From assembly GCA_035511075.1 (NCBI GenBank), contig DATKFW010000132.1, positions 65,949 to 129,948 of the forward strand: 64,000 bases of DNA, read 5' to 3'. Of the stretch, positions 53,601-62,965 are shown in pieces; the stretch's first letter is position 1, and the number at the start of each line of letters is the position of its first letter. Source of the DNA: DATAUD01 sp035511075 (lineage in GTDB: Bacteria; Verrucomicrobiota; Verrucomicrobiia; Limisphaerales; Palsa-1400). Made by a program: the position numbers and the translations under genes. The notes beneath the pieces are model-generated. The model worked only from the letters and a program-made list of their open reading frames with translations. It searched no databases and was not told where the DNA came from.

Positions 53601-56600
53601 ATTGTCCACCGCCCCGCCGGTAAGCGTGGCCCCGTTGCCGGCATTGCCGAACGATTGATTGAGCGTAAAGTTGTTGTTGCTACCGCCGTTGATCACCAGT
53701 CCATCGCCCGCATTGCTCACGATGTCCATCGTTCCGTAGTTGAAGTTCCCAGTAACGGTCAATGCATTTCCACTGACACCGGTAAAGGTTGCCAAAATGT
53801 TATTAGCCATGCCGGATACCGTGGCAGGCCCGGAAAAAGTGCCACCCACCGTGTTGCCGTAGCCCGGAACGGAAAGGGTGCCTGAAAGCGTGAATGTGCA
53901 ACGGTTATTAGTCCCCGACAGCACAACATTGCCGCTCAACGTGCCATTGAACGTGTTGTTATTGCAGTTAATGGCGGCACTGTCCCCTGAGGCGCCGGAG
54001 ATGTAGTGTAGATATCCAGGCCCGAGAAATAAATTTGTAGGTGTCCAGCCGCCGATACCGTTGGTGAGTTGATAGCCATTAGGTGTCGCAGTGCCATTGG
54101 CAAAAGCCATGGCCTGGGCCAGACTAATGCCAGTAAGGCCGCCAAAAGAAATGCTGGCGCCCGAGGTCAGGTTGGTGGGCGGGACAAAGGGTGTTATTTG
54201 ATAAGAAATCGTGTCTATGCCCGCGGGAGTCCAGATGCTCAAGGTGCTGGATGGGGGCGAAAGCGGATATATTGAAACGGCGACGACGCCGTTCGGTTGC
54301 AAATAGAGCTCAGCACTGTTGGCGCCACACAGGGCAACCACCAGATTCGGGTCAGTTCCAACGTTCATAACATTCAAAGTAACCACATTCCCAGCGGCAA
54401 CGCCGCCGGGCGGCTGGACGGACGTGATCACTGGCGGTCCGAACACCGTAAACACCGGCCCAGGAATGGTGAGCGTTCCGCCAGTGCCCAGAGCATGGAG
54501 GATCTTGATCGGCCCGGTCGTTGCTCCAGATGGAACGGTTAACAGCACGTCGCCAATGCCACTTAAGTTGAGGGGCTCAACGGATGTCGCGGCGACAAAT
54601 CCGTTGGAACTGGTAAACAGAAATTGGTCGGACCATGAAAAGACCGATCCCTGGATTTCGACGTAAGTGCCGGCGTATGGGACGCCATTGAAATTGGTGG
54701 TGGGATCAAAGCCCTGCAGCGGCGTGACGCTCGAGATCGCGGCGGAACTCGAGACGGTAAAAGTGGCGTTGCCTCTGCGGCCTTGAGTGAGAACGACCAT
54801 ATTGTAGGCGCCATTCGGGGCATCGCCCGGGATAAGAACGGAAAGGGTCTGCACGCCAGTCGAATCCGGGCCGGTAACCGAACTGACCTGACCGTCGAAG
54901 TAATAAGGCGCCGAGGGGCCGTTCTCGAAGGTTACAAGGTCAGTGGCCGGGTTGTTCGTGTTGAAGGGCTGGATGCCGGGGGAACCCTGGAAAGTGACGG
55001 TGATGGACTGGCCTGGTGCGGCGGTGGAGGGAACTACGCCGAGAATTTGCAAAGCAAATGCATCGCCGACCTGGACAAAGTCAGATTCGAGGGTCGTGGT
55101 ACGGAATAAACCGGACGCCCTTTCCACGACCTGGCCGACAGTGGAAATAGTCTTCAACTGTCCATTCAGCGGAACGAGGCTTTCGCCGGCCTGCTCGATA
55201 ATGCTTTCAAAGCCGTGCTGATAGAATTCGCCGGTGAAGTCCTGCGCCAGACTCTGGAGCAGCGCGATGACAGCCTGGCCAAATTGATAGCTGTTTTGAA
55301 CGCCGCCTGCCAATTGCACTGCCTTATTGCCGATGGCGGCAGTTTTTGCGGCTGCCTTGAGCGCACCTGCTGCGTCATCACCAATGACAAGACTAGCCAG
55401 GGTGAGCGTGGCGTTAACGATGTTAATGGCAACCACCCGGACGTAGACTCCATCCATGTTGCTGGTCACGAACTCGAAGTCCTCGGGCGTGACCAGGGCC
55501 GGCCCGACGGCGCGCACCAGGTAAAGGCCATTGCCCGGGGGAAGAATGACGCTGTTGTCCGAAATCTTGGGCACCAAGGCATCGGCAATGGCCTTGGAGA
55601 GTGTGCCAAGGATGTCGAAACGGCTGGAGAGCAAATTGGCTTCGACCCACCGTTCGGTATAGAATGTCCCTTTGGTAGGGTAAATCGCCGGGGTGACTTC
55701 GGGATTCTGAACAGTCTGGTTAAACTGGACGGTCCCGTCCGGGAAGGCCGCATTGACGTCAACATCCTGGAATATCACGAGCCAATCGACTGGATTGAAA
55801 TGACCGTTGCTGGCCTCGGCGGTGAGGTGGTTCCCTTGAGCTGATATTTCAACAAATGGAATCGGAGTGTAAGTGTTCTCCAGCTCATAAATCTGCGGGC
55901 CAACAGAGGCGAGCTGTTTTGGCCGCGGCGTTGACGGCACAGACTCCTCCATTTGCTTTGCCAGCTCGGAAATGCCTTCGTTGGTGAGCACCGACTCGAC
56001 CGCTGCCAAATATGCGTTGGTAACATCGGGTTGATCGTAAGGTTCGGAGCTTTGGATCATCTCGGTGGCCAGCGCCGAGGCCAAAGCCGCGACGGCCGAG
56101 TTGCTCTGTATGATTCCCATGATGATCGGTCCAAAATTGGGGTCGCTGGTGAAGAGGTAGGGGTTTTGGAAGACCATTGCGTCGGCAGTCGAGTTGACGT
56201 TGATTGTAATCGGCTGGGTGGCGTTGAAGCTCACGGCGCAGAGAAACAGATTACTATCCGCGCCGCTGCCGCTGGCAAAGGTGAGCACCGGCGCACCCAC
56301 CCGCACGGGGATGACTTGATTGGTGGATCCGGTGGTGGCAGGCACGGCGGCGCCGTAGAAATTGGCCACCGTGAAATTGCTGGCTGCAAGCCCAGCGGGC
56401 GGAACGACAGTTACTGCCGCGTTGGTCAGAATGACGAAAACGCCATCGCTCGTAACACTTTGGTTGGTGGATCCGACTGTCAAGTCGCTCGACATGGCGC
56501 CTTGCGGAACAATGACGGTGAGAAGCGTGGGTGTCTCCGAGACAATCTGAGCCGGAACGCCGCCAAAATCCACTGCATATTGTCCATCGGCCCCAATGAA

Positions 56601-56969
56601 CTGGCCGACGATTTGCACCTGAGTGCCCGGTCCGCCGCTGGCGGGAGAGAACTGGAGGATTTGCAGGCTGCCGTCCACTTGCATCGCGTTGTAGAAGCGG
56701 GCGGAGTTTGTGTTGGTGAAGGAATCGGTCGTGGTGTGGGGCGTGTCTCCGCTGAGAAACAGGTCCACGGGCAGCCAGTTGACCAAATCTGGCGATGACT
56801 GAACCAGAATGTATTCCCCGGTCTGACCTTGGACCTGAAACTGCACCGCCTGGTTGGCGATCTGAACCGAGCCGAGTTGGATCGACTGACCGTGCAGCGC
56901 AACGGCGAACAGGATAGGCCACAAGAGGGCGTATTTACGCCATGGCAAGGCACAAGGATAAATATTCAT
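50616..56969 (-). CDS. Giant secreted protein: IPT/TIG domains, beta-helix, C-terminal TolB-like propeller
   Basis: 2117 residues from the ATG at 56969 (GTG at 56975 possible). A signal peptide (about 1-30) precedes a beta-sandwich (about 30-100). IPT/TIG domains follow: ILQFSPASGGPGTQVQIVGQ near 105 and two more near 640-850 (for example ISSVTPLQGFDPT and ITSVQPPGG). Residues about 960-1830 form a right-handed parallel beta-helix of NosD-like repeats with many GNGIxxxxxxxNxI turns and NGITITNGASGN-like rungs. The last 250 residues carry PD40/TolB-type strands: KVVFVSDRSGKEQIYV, KKIVFVSDRSGVNALWV, HIIFSSNRKGQPSLYS. Likely surface-exposed adhesin or polysaccharide-binding protein; enzyme activity is possible but not shown. 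Confidence 0.85.
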   Translation of the reverse strand: MNIYPCALPWRKYALLWPILFAVALHGQSIQLGSVQIANQAVQFQVQGQTGEYILVQSSPDLVNWLPVDLFLSGDTPHTTTDSFTNTNSARFYNAMQVDGSLQILQFSPASGGPGTQVQIVGQFIGADGQYAVDFGGVPAQIVSETPTLLTVIVPQGAMSSDLTVGSTNQSVTSDGVFVILTNAAVTVVPPAGLAASNFTVANFYGAAVPATTGSTNQVIPVRVGAPVLTFASGSGADSNLFLCAVSFNATQPITINVNSTADAMVFQNPYLFTSDPNFGPIIMGIIQSNSAVAALASALATEMIQSSEPYDQPDVTNAYLAAVESVLTNEGISELAKQMEESVPSTPRPKQLASVGPQIYELENTYTPIPFVEISAQGNHLTAEASNGHFNPVDWLVIFQDVDVNAAFPDGTVQFNQTVQNPEVTPAIYPTKGTFYTERWVEANLLSSRFDILGTLSKAIADALVPKISDNSVILPPGNGLYLVRAVGPALVTPEDFEFVTSNMDGVYVRVVAINIVNATLTLASLVIGDDAAGALKAAAKTAAIGNKAVQLAGGVQNSYQFGQAVIALLQSLAQDFTGEFYQHGFESIIEQAGESLVPLNGQLKTISTVGQVVERASGLFRTTTLESDFVQVGDAFALQILGVVPSTAAPGQSITVTFQGSPGIQPFNTNNPATDLVTFENGPSAPYYFDGQVSSVTGPDSTGVQTLSVLIPGDAPNGAYNMVVLTQGRRGNATFTVSSSAAISSVTPLQGFDPTTNFNGVPYAGTYVEIQGSVFSWSDQFLFTSSNGFVAATSVEPLNLSGIGDVLLTVPSGATTGPIKILHALGTGGTLTIPGPVFTVFGPPVITSVQPPGGVAAGNVVTLNVMNVGTDPNLVVALCGANSAELYLQPNGVVAVSIYPLSPPSSTLSIWTPAGIDTISYQITPFVPPTNLTSGASISFGGLTGISLAQAMAFANGTATPNGYQLTNGIGGWTPTNLFLGPGYLHYISGASGDSAAINCNNNTFNGTLSGNVVLSGTNNRCTFTLSGTLSVPGYGNTVGGTFSGPATVSGMANNILATFTGVSGNALTVTGNFNYGTMDIVSNAGDGLVINGGSNNNFTLNQSFGNAGNGATLTGGAVDNALFGSTGSGVNQFGTPGTGNLQHGVALLGSAIGNGILMTLAGNGLDGLYMDGPNVTQNSFTGGCYANARNGITITNGASGNSVGSVGGIGIGDNNFQAASFNLGSGVVCAGCGPNDIVIGTQSNGLYGVRVTNVQVAPGSFQLLVNSGSQGSPLFNSTEPLGNGRAAIRLENGTSGMDIFATTLNGDYNGIEIDGPDTTNNQIECTISGETNDGIFISGGASSNEITTGITACLVDGILLQEASNNLVQVFASTLNGSNGIHLTQGSSGNQIVEVQPVSIYYGPDVGDYIENNLMDGCLVDSGAHDNDLSSLIITSNAQDGLAFSGPTVSGNILTSSQTLANGRDGVRFELGAFDNILGADVAETNTSFRVFGPPVSWSADCVSSGNGESGVLITDPGTSNNLVRNCAIGVQYYSGQIYLGPDGFLESQPVGILVSNQAGSGQILSCTIQDNTNGIMLVSGAHTWTLGNLAVAQNTNAGIVLSNAYNVLVGGDLATNYIFQNLTGVDISGALATNNAIINNYISSNSDGIYIHQGAQQNQIVGGNVLAWNFNGLRVENSASNLVDGADIISNQANGIVIALGSVSNQITGCSISDNNTGVLVSGQGSVGNTVSGNSITGNTSLGIELSADGNNMIAPPTLLYFNGGAVSGTNQAPDGSIVEIFSDPGGQGQIPVGVGLTANGQFNVTLTVDPASLIPGWQLNGTVTDPAGNTSQFSSPSLIQPGFPQPSLLAFTSPGAMRQIFLSMNASAPTDLSSPSDDDFSPNLSLAGGCGKVVFVSDRSGKEQIYVKGLTNTAAEQELVATSGDNFDPAWLVACQSIVFAADASGTAQIYSMNIDGSGLQRLATNSATEDSPATTADGKKIVFVSDRSGVNALWVMQANGTDPQLVGGISGPPGQPAISADGTTIALTVTVGAATEIAIVGIDGSNFQQITSDGKQATHPTWLPDGQHIIFSSNRKGQPSLYSIERSGANLQPLPFQDNLGSEPTAGNPSM

Positions 56970-57197
56970 ATTCACCGGTCGAATTGAATTTTCCGAGTTA
57001 ATTGCCGGGAGAACTAAACGGTTTTGGCGTTCTCCCGTTGCTTTATCTTGCTTCAGCGTGAAATGGATTTTTCCAGTTCACGTTTAAGTATTTCCAGCCT
57101 GCGGCTTCCGGCCCAGTCCTGTCAAGTCCTAGTTCTCGGAAGTGAGTGCATCTTAAATCGTTCTGGACATTACGGACGTTCTCAGCAAGAAGAAAAC

Positions 57198-59915
57198 ATG
57201 CGCCCACTCATCCCGTTTGCTTTATTCTCCAGAATTGCCGGTGCAGCCGTTTTAGGTCTGTCCCTGCCGGCCTTCGCCGCCGATGAAGTATGCGGCGCTT
57301 GCGACAGGAAAGTCGTGGTCACCGGCCAGTATGATCACGGCACCAGTGACACGTTCCTGATCGCGAACGCGCCGGGAAATGAGGCGGCGTTCCGCGATGA
57401 AATCTACGGCCCGAATTTTTCACTCACTGTGCCTGATCTGATGGCCGGAAAATACACGATCGAGATCGGCCTGGTGGAACTCCAATGTGATCACGCCGGC
57501 CAGCGGATATTTGACATCATGTGTGGGGACCAGCAGATAGCGACGAATCTTGATATTTTCGCTGCCGCCGGCGGGAAGGATAAAGTTATACGCATTCGCT
57601 CCGGGGTGGAGCATCCGGGAGACGCCGGCCACGGCCCCCTAACCATCCGGTTTGTTGCGCGGCGCGGCGATGCCAAGCTAAACACATTCGAAATTTGGGA
57701 TGCCGCCGGCGCGTCGCTCGTTTCCCTGAAGGTGGCGGATTTAATCACCGGCGATGATCCGGCGGCTTTGATACCGCCTGTTGTTGATGGGCCGGTGTTG
57801 TGGAAAGACCCCGGCCAACCGCTGGAAGCGCGCGTTAAAGATTTGGTGAGCCGCATGTCGCTCGCCGAAAAAGCGGCGCAGATGCACAATACGGCTCCGG
57901 CGATCCCGCGCATCGGTCTGCCAGCCTACAATTATTGGAATGAATGTCTGCACGGCGTGGCGCGGTCCGGTGTCGCCACGGTTTTTCCCCAGGCCATCGG
58001 GATGGCGGCGATGTGGGACACGCCTTTGCTGCACGACATTGCGGAGACCATCGCCACCGAAGCGCGGGCCAAGCACAACGAATACGCGCGCGCGCACAAT
58101 GGCGACAGCGCCAAGTATTATGGGCTTACTTTTTGGACTCCGAACATGAATATCTTTCGTGATCCGCGCTGGGGCAGGGGACAGGAGACCTACGGTGAAG
58201 ATCCGTTCCTGACGGGGCGGATGGCGGTGGCGTTTATCACTGGGTTGCAGGGGGATGATCCGAAATACGTCGAAGCGATGGCCTGCGCGAAACATTTTGC
58301 CGTTCACAGCGGGCCGGAGACGTCGCGGCATACTTATGATGCGGAACCGCCGGAACGCGATTTTTATGAGACATATCTGCCGCATTTTGAAGCGGCGGTG
58401 CGCGAGGGCAAAGTCGGGACGGTGATGGGCGCCTACAACAGCGTTTATGGCGACCCGGCCACCGCGAGCACGCTGCTATTGCGCGATCTTCTGCGCCAGG
58501 ACTGGGGTTTCCAGGGCCATGTTGTTTCGGATTGCGGCGCGATCTACGACATTTATGCAAACCACAAGAAGGTGGCCACTGCCGAGGAAGCCGCCGCCCG
58601 TGCCGTAAAGGCGGGCTGCGATTTGTGCTGCGGCAACGATTATAGCGCGCTGCCGCGAGCCGTCAGGGAAGGATTGATCACGGAGGCGGAAATGGATGTT
58701 TCCCTGGCCCGAGTGCTGACGGCGCGTTTCCGGCTGGGACTCTTTGATCCGCCGGAGCAAGTGGCCTACGCCCGGATTCCCTTTTCGGAAAATGATACCG
58801 CCGCTCATCACGCCCTGGCCATGCGCGCATCTCGTGAATCTCTGGTGCTGTTGAAGAACGACAGTGTGCTGCCCTTGGATCGGGCCAAAGTCAAACGGAT
58901 CGCTGTCATCGGTGAGAACGCCAACTCCGTGGAAACATTGCTGGGGAACTACAACGGCACTCCGTCTCATCCTGTAACGATTCTGGACGGAATCAAATCG
59001 GTCGCCGGACCGGGGGTGGAAGTGAGTTACCACCCCGGCGCCCCACTGGCGGTTCGCAAAGATGGAAGCGGACAACCTTCACCGGAAATGGTGGCTTCCG
59101 CCGTAACAGCGGCGGCGGCGGCGGATGTGGTCATCTATGTGGGCGGATTGAACCCGAGGCTTGAAGGCGAGGAGATGCCGGTGAATTACATCGGGTTTGG
59201 CGGCGGTGACCGGTCGGACATTGCGTTGCCCGACGTGCAGGTGGAATTGCTGAAGGCGCTGCACGCGACGGGCAAGCCGGTGGTGTTTGTCAATTGCAGC
59301 GGCAGCGCGGTGGCGATGGTCTGGGCCTCGGAAAATTTGCCCGCCATTTTGCAGGCGTGGTATCCCGGCGGCGAGGGCGGGCAGGCGGTGGCGGAGGCGC
59401 TTTTTGGCGAGAGCAACCCCGCCGGGCGGTTGCCGGTCACATTCTACCGTTCCACCGCCGATCTGCCGGCGTTTGACGATTACAGCATGAGCAACCGCAC
59501 GTATCGCTATTTCACCGGCACGCCGCTGTTCGCTTTCGGTCACGGCTTGAGTTACACAAAGTTCAAATACAGCGGCGCGAAGCTGGACCATAATATGGCG
59601 GGCGCGAAGGATTCCATCACCGTGACCGTGAAGGTGAAAAACACCGGCAAACTGGACGGCGATGAAGTGGCGCAGGTTTATTTCAGGCACATTCATTCCA
59701 TAGTGGCGCAACCCCGGCTGGCTTTGTGTGGCTTCACCCGCGTTCATATTCCGCATGGAAAAACCGTGCCCGTGTCGGTGACTATTCCGGTGGAACGTTT
59801 TCGCTACTGGGATACGTCAACAAAAAGCTATGAGGTCGAACCAGGGGCTTATGAAATTCTCGTCGGTGGCGCGTCCGACCAATTATCCGCGAAATTGGCG
59901 CTTGAGGTCCGTTAG
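57198..59915 (+). CDS. Glycoside hydrolase family 3 enzyme with N-terminal malectin-like domain
   Basis: 905 residues from the ATG at 57198 (signal peptide MRPLIPFALFSRIAGAAVLG to AFA). A malectin/CBM-like domain (about 30-190) is followed by the GH3 TIM barrel, the sandwich domain and a fibronectin III-like end. Barrel motifs: YNYWNECLHGVARSG, TFWTPNMNIFRDPRWGRGQE, ACAKHFAVHSGPE, and the nucleophile loop VVSDCGAI. The WGRGQETYGEDPFL and VSDCGAI forms are typical of xylosidase/arabinosidase-type GH3 enzymes. The sandwich domain contains KPVVFVNCSGSAVAMVWASE. It probably removes xylose or glucose from plant-derived oligosaccharides in the periplasm. It is first in a three-gene run of hydrolase-like genes. 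Confidence 0.93.
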   Translation: MRPLIPFALFSRIAGAAVLGLSLPAFAADEVCGACDRKVVVTGQYDHGTSDTFLIANAPGNEAAFRDEIYGPNFSLTVPDLMAGKYTIEIGLVELQCDHAGQRIFDIMCGDQQIATNLDIFAAAGGKDKVIRIRSGVEHPGDAGHGPLTIRFVARRGDAKLNTFEIWDAAGASLVSLKVADLITGDDPAALIPPVVDGPVLWKDPGQPLEARVKDLVSRMSLAEKAAQMHNTAPAIPRIGLPAYNYWNECLHGVARSGVATVFPQAIGMAAMWDTPLLHDIAETIATEARAKHNEYARAHNGDSAKYYGLTFWTPNMNIFRDPRWGRGQETYGEDPFLTGRMAVAFITGLQGDDPKYVEAMACAKHFAVHSGPETSRHTYDAEPPERDFYETYLPHFEAAVREGKVGTVMGAYNSVYGDPATASTLLLRDLLRQDWGFQGHVVSDCGAIYDIYANHKKVATAEEAAARAVKAGCDLCCGNDYSALPRAVREGLITEAEMDVSLARVLTARFRLGLFDPPEQVAYARIPFSENDTAAHHALAMRASRESLVLLKNDSVLPLDRAKVKRIAVIGENANSVETLLGNYNGTPSHPVTILDGIKSVAGPGVEVSYHPGAPLAVRKDGSGQPSPEMVASAVTAAAAADVVIYVGGLNPRLEGEEMPVNYIGFGGGDRSDIALPDVQVELLKALHATGKPVVFVNCSGSAVAMVWASENLPAILQAWYPGGEGGQAVAEALFGESNPAGRLPVTFYRSTADLPAFDDYSMSNRTYRYFTGTPLFAFGHGLSYTKFKYSGAKLDHNMAGAKDSITVTVKVKNTGKLDGDEVAQVYFRHIHSIVAQPRLALCGFTRVHIPHGKTVPVSVTIPVERFRYWDTSTKSYEVEPGAYEILVGGASDQLSAKLALEVR

Positions 59916-59961
59916 GAGACAAGCATTTTCAAGAATGGGAACACCCGGACAAAACTGCTCT

Positions 59962-61317
59962 ATGAAAATCAATGAATCCCCCATCTATCTGCGTAGAAAA
60001 ACACATGGCTTTTCCCCGGATTATTTGCGAGTCCTATTGATTGCTATAATCGTGGGCGCGTCGGCCCTGGTCGAAAACCCATCTCGGGCCGAGGCTGCGG
60101 ATGAGAATGTTGACCTAAAACAGCCCGCTTTTCAAACGAACAGCCCATACTATTTCGACGGGACAATTTCACGCCAGACGCTTGAGAACTATCTCGATCA
60201 TTCAGTTACCATGGGATACTTCCTGGTTCCAGGAAAGCCGGAAGGCTATGAATTTCCCTACAGGGATGACGACGTACGATTGATTCGGAACATAGGCGCC
60301 ATGTTCATTGGCCGGGCGATATACCGGTGGGGAGAAGAGAGCCGCCTGAATGACCCCGCGTTTCTTGCCTATGCAAAGAACATGGTTGATAGAGTGCATG
60401 CGTTTGATCCCGAGGTTGTATTCCAGGGATGCCTTTTTGAACAAGTCACCAAGGATGTCAATAACTTGAAAATCCCCGCCTGGGTTTTTGCCGACTTTGG
60501 CCTTCCGATTGAAGACAGGACGTTTTCTTGCGACGCGATAATCAAAAGAGAAGGCAGAACTGGAGGTCCCACCGGAAGAAGGGGTGGTGTCCCGATTATC
60601 AATAACCTTGAGACCCGGCTTTGGTTTTATTATCTCGCCGTTTCATACATCAATATTGGCTGTGAAGCTTTACATCTTGGGCAAGTGGGACTCATTGGCG
60701 CAGACGACAAGGAATTGAACGCGTATTCAGAATTTCTGGAAAGAGTGCGAGCTTATGCGAAGATACATGCCCGCCGCCATCTGGTGCTGCTGGATGGCCA
60801 CGTGCCGAGTGGGGGCATGATCAAGAATGGAGTAAGCCTGCTGGATTTCAACTCATTCCCATTGCGCATAAAAGGGGTTCCGGAAAAGCCCCATGAGGCG
60901 ATTTTGGAGGTGCATCATCTTGATGCCATATACAAAAGGAGCAAGGGATGTATTTCCCCCAGTGGCTGGAGTTGTGAGAGCCTGCCGTATCTTGTCGAAT
61001 TCGACAATTATGGCAGAAGCAGAAATACGAACGCCGCTGACAACACAACCATTTTTGTTTGGGGTTGGGATGAGATTTCATGGTTTTCTCTTCAGTCGGA
61101 AGAATACAGAAATAATTGGCTCGCGTATGCTTACAACTGGATCAAGAAAACAGATCCGAATGGCCATCTTGAAATGCCTGTGACTCGCATGATCACGTGC
61201 CCTAACGAAACGCTACGCACCTACTTTGCAAACACAAAAAGTCCAGCCTGCCCGGTCGGTTATTCCCAGGAGGAAACAATTAAGAAAATCTGGAACCACG
61301 AGATCGACCCGCATTAA
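59962..61317 (+). CDS. Secreted protein of unknown function, possible TIM-barrel glycosidase
   Basis: 451 residues from the ATG at 59962. A single N-terminal hydrophobic segment (VLLIAIIVGASALV) ends near AEA, so export is likely. The sequence suggests a TIM barrel: RLIRNIGAMFIGRAIYRWGE, PEVVFQGCLFEQVTKD, KIPAWVFADFGLP, NIGCEALHLGQVGLIG (a Glu in EALHLGQ is a candidate acid), HLVLLDGHVPSGG. No family is recognised with certainty. It has a lower GC than its neighbours. It lies 46 bp after the GH3 gene and 64 bp before the GH95-like gene. Confidence 0.6.
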   Translation: MKINESPIYLRRKTHGFSPDYLRVLLIAIIVGASALVENPSRAEAADENVDLKQPAFQTNSPYYFDGTISRQTLENYLDHSVTMGYFLVPGKPEGYEFPYRDDDVRLIRNIGAMFIGRAIYRWGEESRLNDPAFLAYAKNMVDRVHAFDPEVVFQGCLFEQVTKDVNNLKIPAWVFADFGLPIEDRTFSCDAIIKREGRTGGPTGRRGGVPIINNLETRLWFYYLAVSYINIGCEALHLGQVGLIGADDKELNAYSEFLERVRAYAKIHARRHLVLLDGHVPSGGMIKNGVSLLDFNSFPLRIKGVPEKPHEAILEVHHLDAIYKRSKGCISPSGWSCESLPYLVEFDNYGRSRNTNAADNTTIFVWGWDEISWFSLQSEEYRNNWLAYAYNWIKKTDPNGHLEMPVTRMITCPNETLRTYFANTKSPACPVGYSQEETIKKIWNHEIDPH

Positions 61318-61381
61318 GCCAATGAACTGCGGCTAATTTCGATACAAACCGGCGGCTAACGCCCGGATTGAGAAAAACAGC

Positions 61382-62965
61382 ATGAGAATTATAACTGCAA
61401 TGGTAGCCGCGGCTCTCTGGATCTTTGGCGGTGTATGGCGAATGTCGGCCGCAGACCCTTCGCTCCTTCCCTGGCAGCGCGAAATGACATTGCGGGAGGC
61501 CGCCCAATCGCAGGTGGTGACGGCCGACTTGAATTTCACCGATCCCAGCCGGGCGATGAGCATCAACAACCTAAAAATGCACACCGTCATCTGGGGGCCG
61601 CCTGACCGGATTACGATCAGCCTCAACAAGAACAACGTGTGGGACCGCCGGCTCCACGAGTTTCCCGCGCCAACTTTGCAGGACATCACAGACGGCGCCT
61701 TTGCGCCCGTCAATAAGTATTATATCGGTGTAAAAGAAATCGATTCCTCTACCTTTTTTGTGGGTGACATTGTCAATCTGCCTTCCCTGGCTGCAAAGAT
61801 GGCCGATAAATCCGATCCGATATCCGCATTTTTGGACGAGCGGTTGGACGATAAAACCGGGGCCTCCCTCACCGCCTTTCTGGCCACAAAACCGGGATCC
61901 CAGGAACTGGAGCGCGTGCTCCTGACAAATCTGGTGACCTGGTTGAATACGGTCATTGCCGGCCCATCGATCTACGACGCCAAGATTTTCGAAGACGTGC
62001 ACTGCCGCCCCGAAACGGACGAAATTCGAGCACGTGGCGCGCAAGGCCGCGATTTGGTCCGACTGAACCGGCTCCTTCTCGAAGACGCCTACCCAAAAGA
62101 ATTATCCAGGAAACCGGGAAATTCGTTGCGCCCATTTGACCTGGGATGGCTGCGCAAAGAGGGTGGAACATACGATCCCTACCGCACCCCGATGAGGTAT
62201 GCGTTTCCCTGCCTCAAGCCTGTTGGACAGATCATCATTGGGATCGATCCGTTGGCCGGTGGCGGTGCGCCGCGACTCACACAAAATTGCGCCAACGGCG
62301 TCGTGAGCTTGAATGCGACCAATGGCGACGCAAGTGCCACTCTCGAATATGTGCTTGGGATGACCAACAACATCTACGCCATCCGCGGCAAATTTGCCGG
62401 GATCAACACTCCGGTCTTTGTCCGGCTTTATCGCCACCAGGACACTTCCCATCTGGACTATATGGAACCCGACGGCAAGACCTATACCAAGCCGGAAGCC
62501 GAAGCCGACCGGGCGTTTAATGGTCCCATTGATCCTCCAACCAGCGGCGCCGACGGGCGCTACTTTTGGATTCGTCAAAAAATGCCCCCGGAGAAGACCT
62601 TTCCACAAGGCTTCGAGTATGTGCTCATGGGTCTGCTTAAATCGCCCGAGATCGTGAAGCTGGATGCGGTTCAGGGAAAAACCGGCCTCGGCACTCCGCC
62701 GCTAAATCCGCCCATGCCTTGGGATTGGTTTGGCGCGCCAAGACCATCCATCGCCTTGGCGCCCGGGGCCGCGGCGACGGCAACATTCACGCCTGGAAAA
62801 GACGGCAAAGTGGAGGCCCTTGTTACCATTGTAACAACCATGGACGGCCCCGATCTATTGTCTTTGGCCGGGAATCGCCTGGCAGAAGCGGAAAAAATCG
62901 GCTTCGATGGCATAGCTCAGGAAAACGCCGATTGGTGGAATGCTTTCTATGACCAACGTCAGTGA
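61382..62965 (+). CDS. N-terminal fragment of frameshifted GH95-like/DUF5703-type protein
   Basis: 527 residues, ATG start, signal peptide (MRIITAMVAAALWIFGGVW ending near SAAD). The N-terminal beta-sandwich part begins LREAAQSQVVTADLNFTDPS and has NNLKMHTVIWGPPDRITISL, in which the WGxPDRxxxSLNxNxxWD pattern is like DUF5703/GH95 N-terminal domains. Beta-sandwich sequences RLTQNCANGVVSLNATNGDA and TFTPGKDGKVEALVTIVTTM follow. It ends at WWNAFYDQRQ where the alpha/alpha barrel would begin. The rest of the domain is in the next frame. Confidence 0.6.
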   Translation: MRIITAMVAAALWIFGGVWRMSAADPSLLPWQREMTLREAAQSQVVTADLNFTDPSRAMSINNLKMHTVIWGPPDRITISLNKNNVWDRRLHEFPAPTLQDITDGAFAPVNKYYIGVKEIDSSTFFVGDIVNLPSLAAKMADKSDPISAFLDERLDDKTGASLTAFLATKPGSQELERVLLTNLVTWLNTVIAGPSIYDAKIFEDVHCRPETDEIRARGAQGRDLVRLNRLLLEDAYPKELSRKPGNSLRPFDLGWLRKEGGTYDPYRTPMRYAFPCLKPVGQIIIGIDPLAGGGAPRLTQNCANGVVSLNATNGDASATLEYVLGMTNNIYAIRGKFAGINTPVFVRLYRHQDTSHLDYMEPDGKTYTKPEAEADRAFNGPIDPPTSGADGRYFWIRQKMPPEKTFPQGFEYVLMGLLKSPEIVKLDAVQGKTGLGTPPLNPPMPWDWFGAPRPSIALAPGAAATATFTPGKDGKVEALVTIVTTMDGPDLLSLAGNRLAEAEKIGFDGIAQENADWWNAFYDQRQ

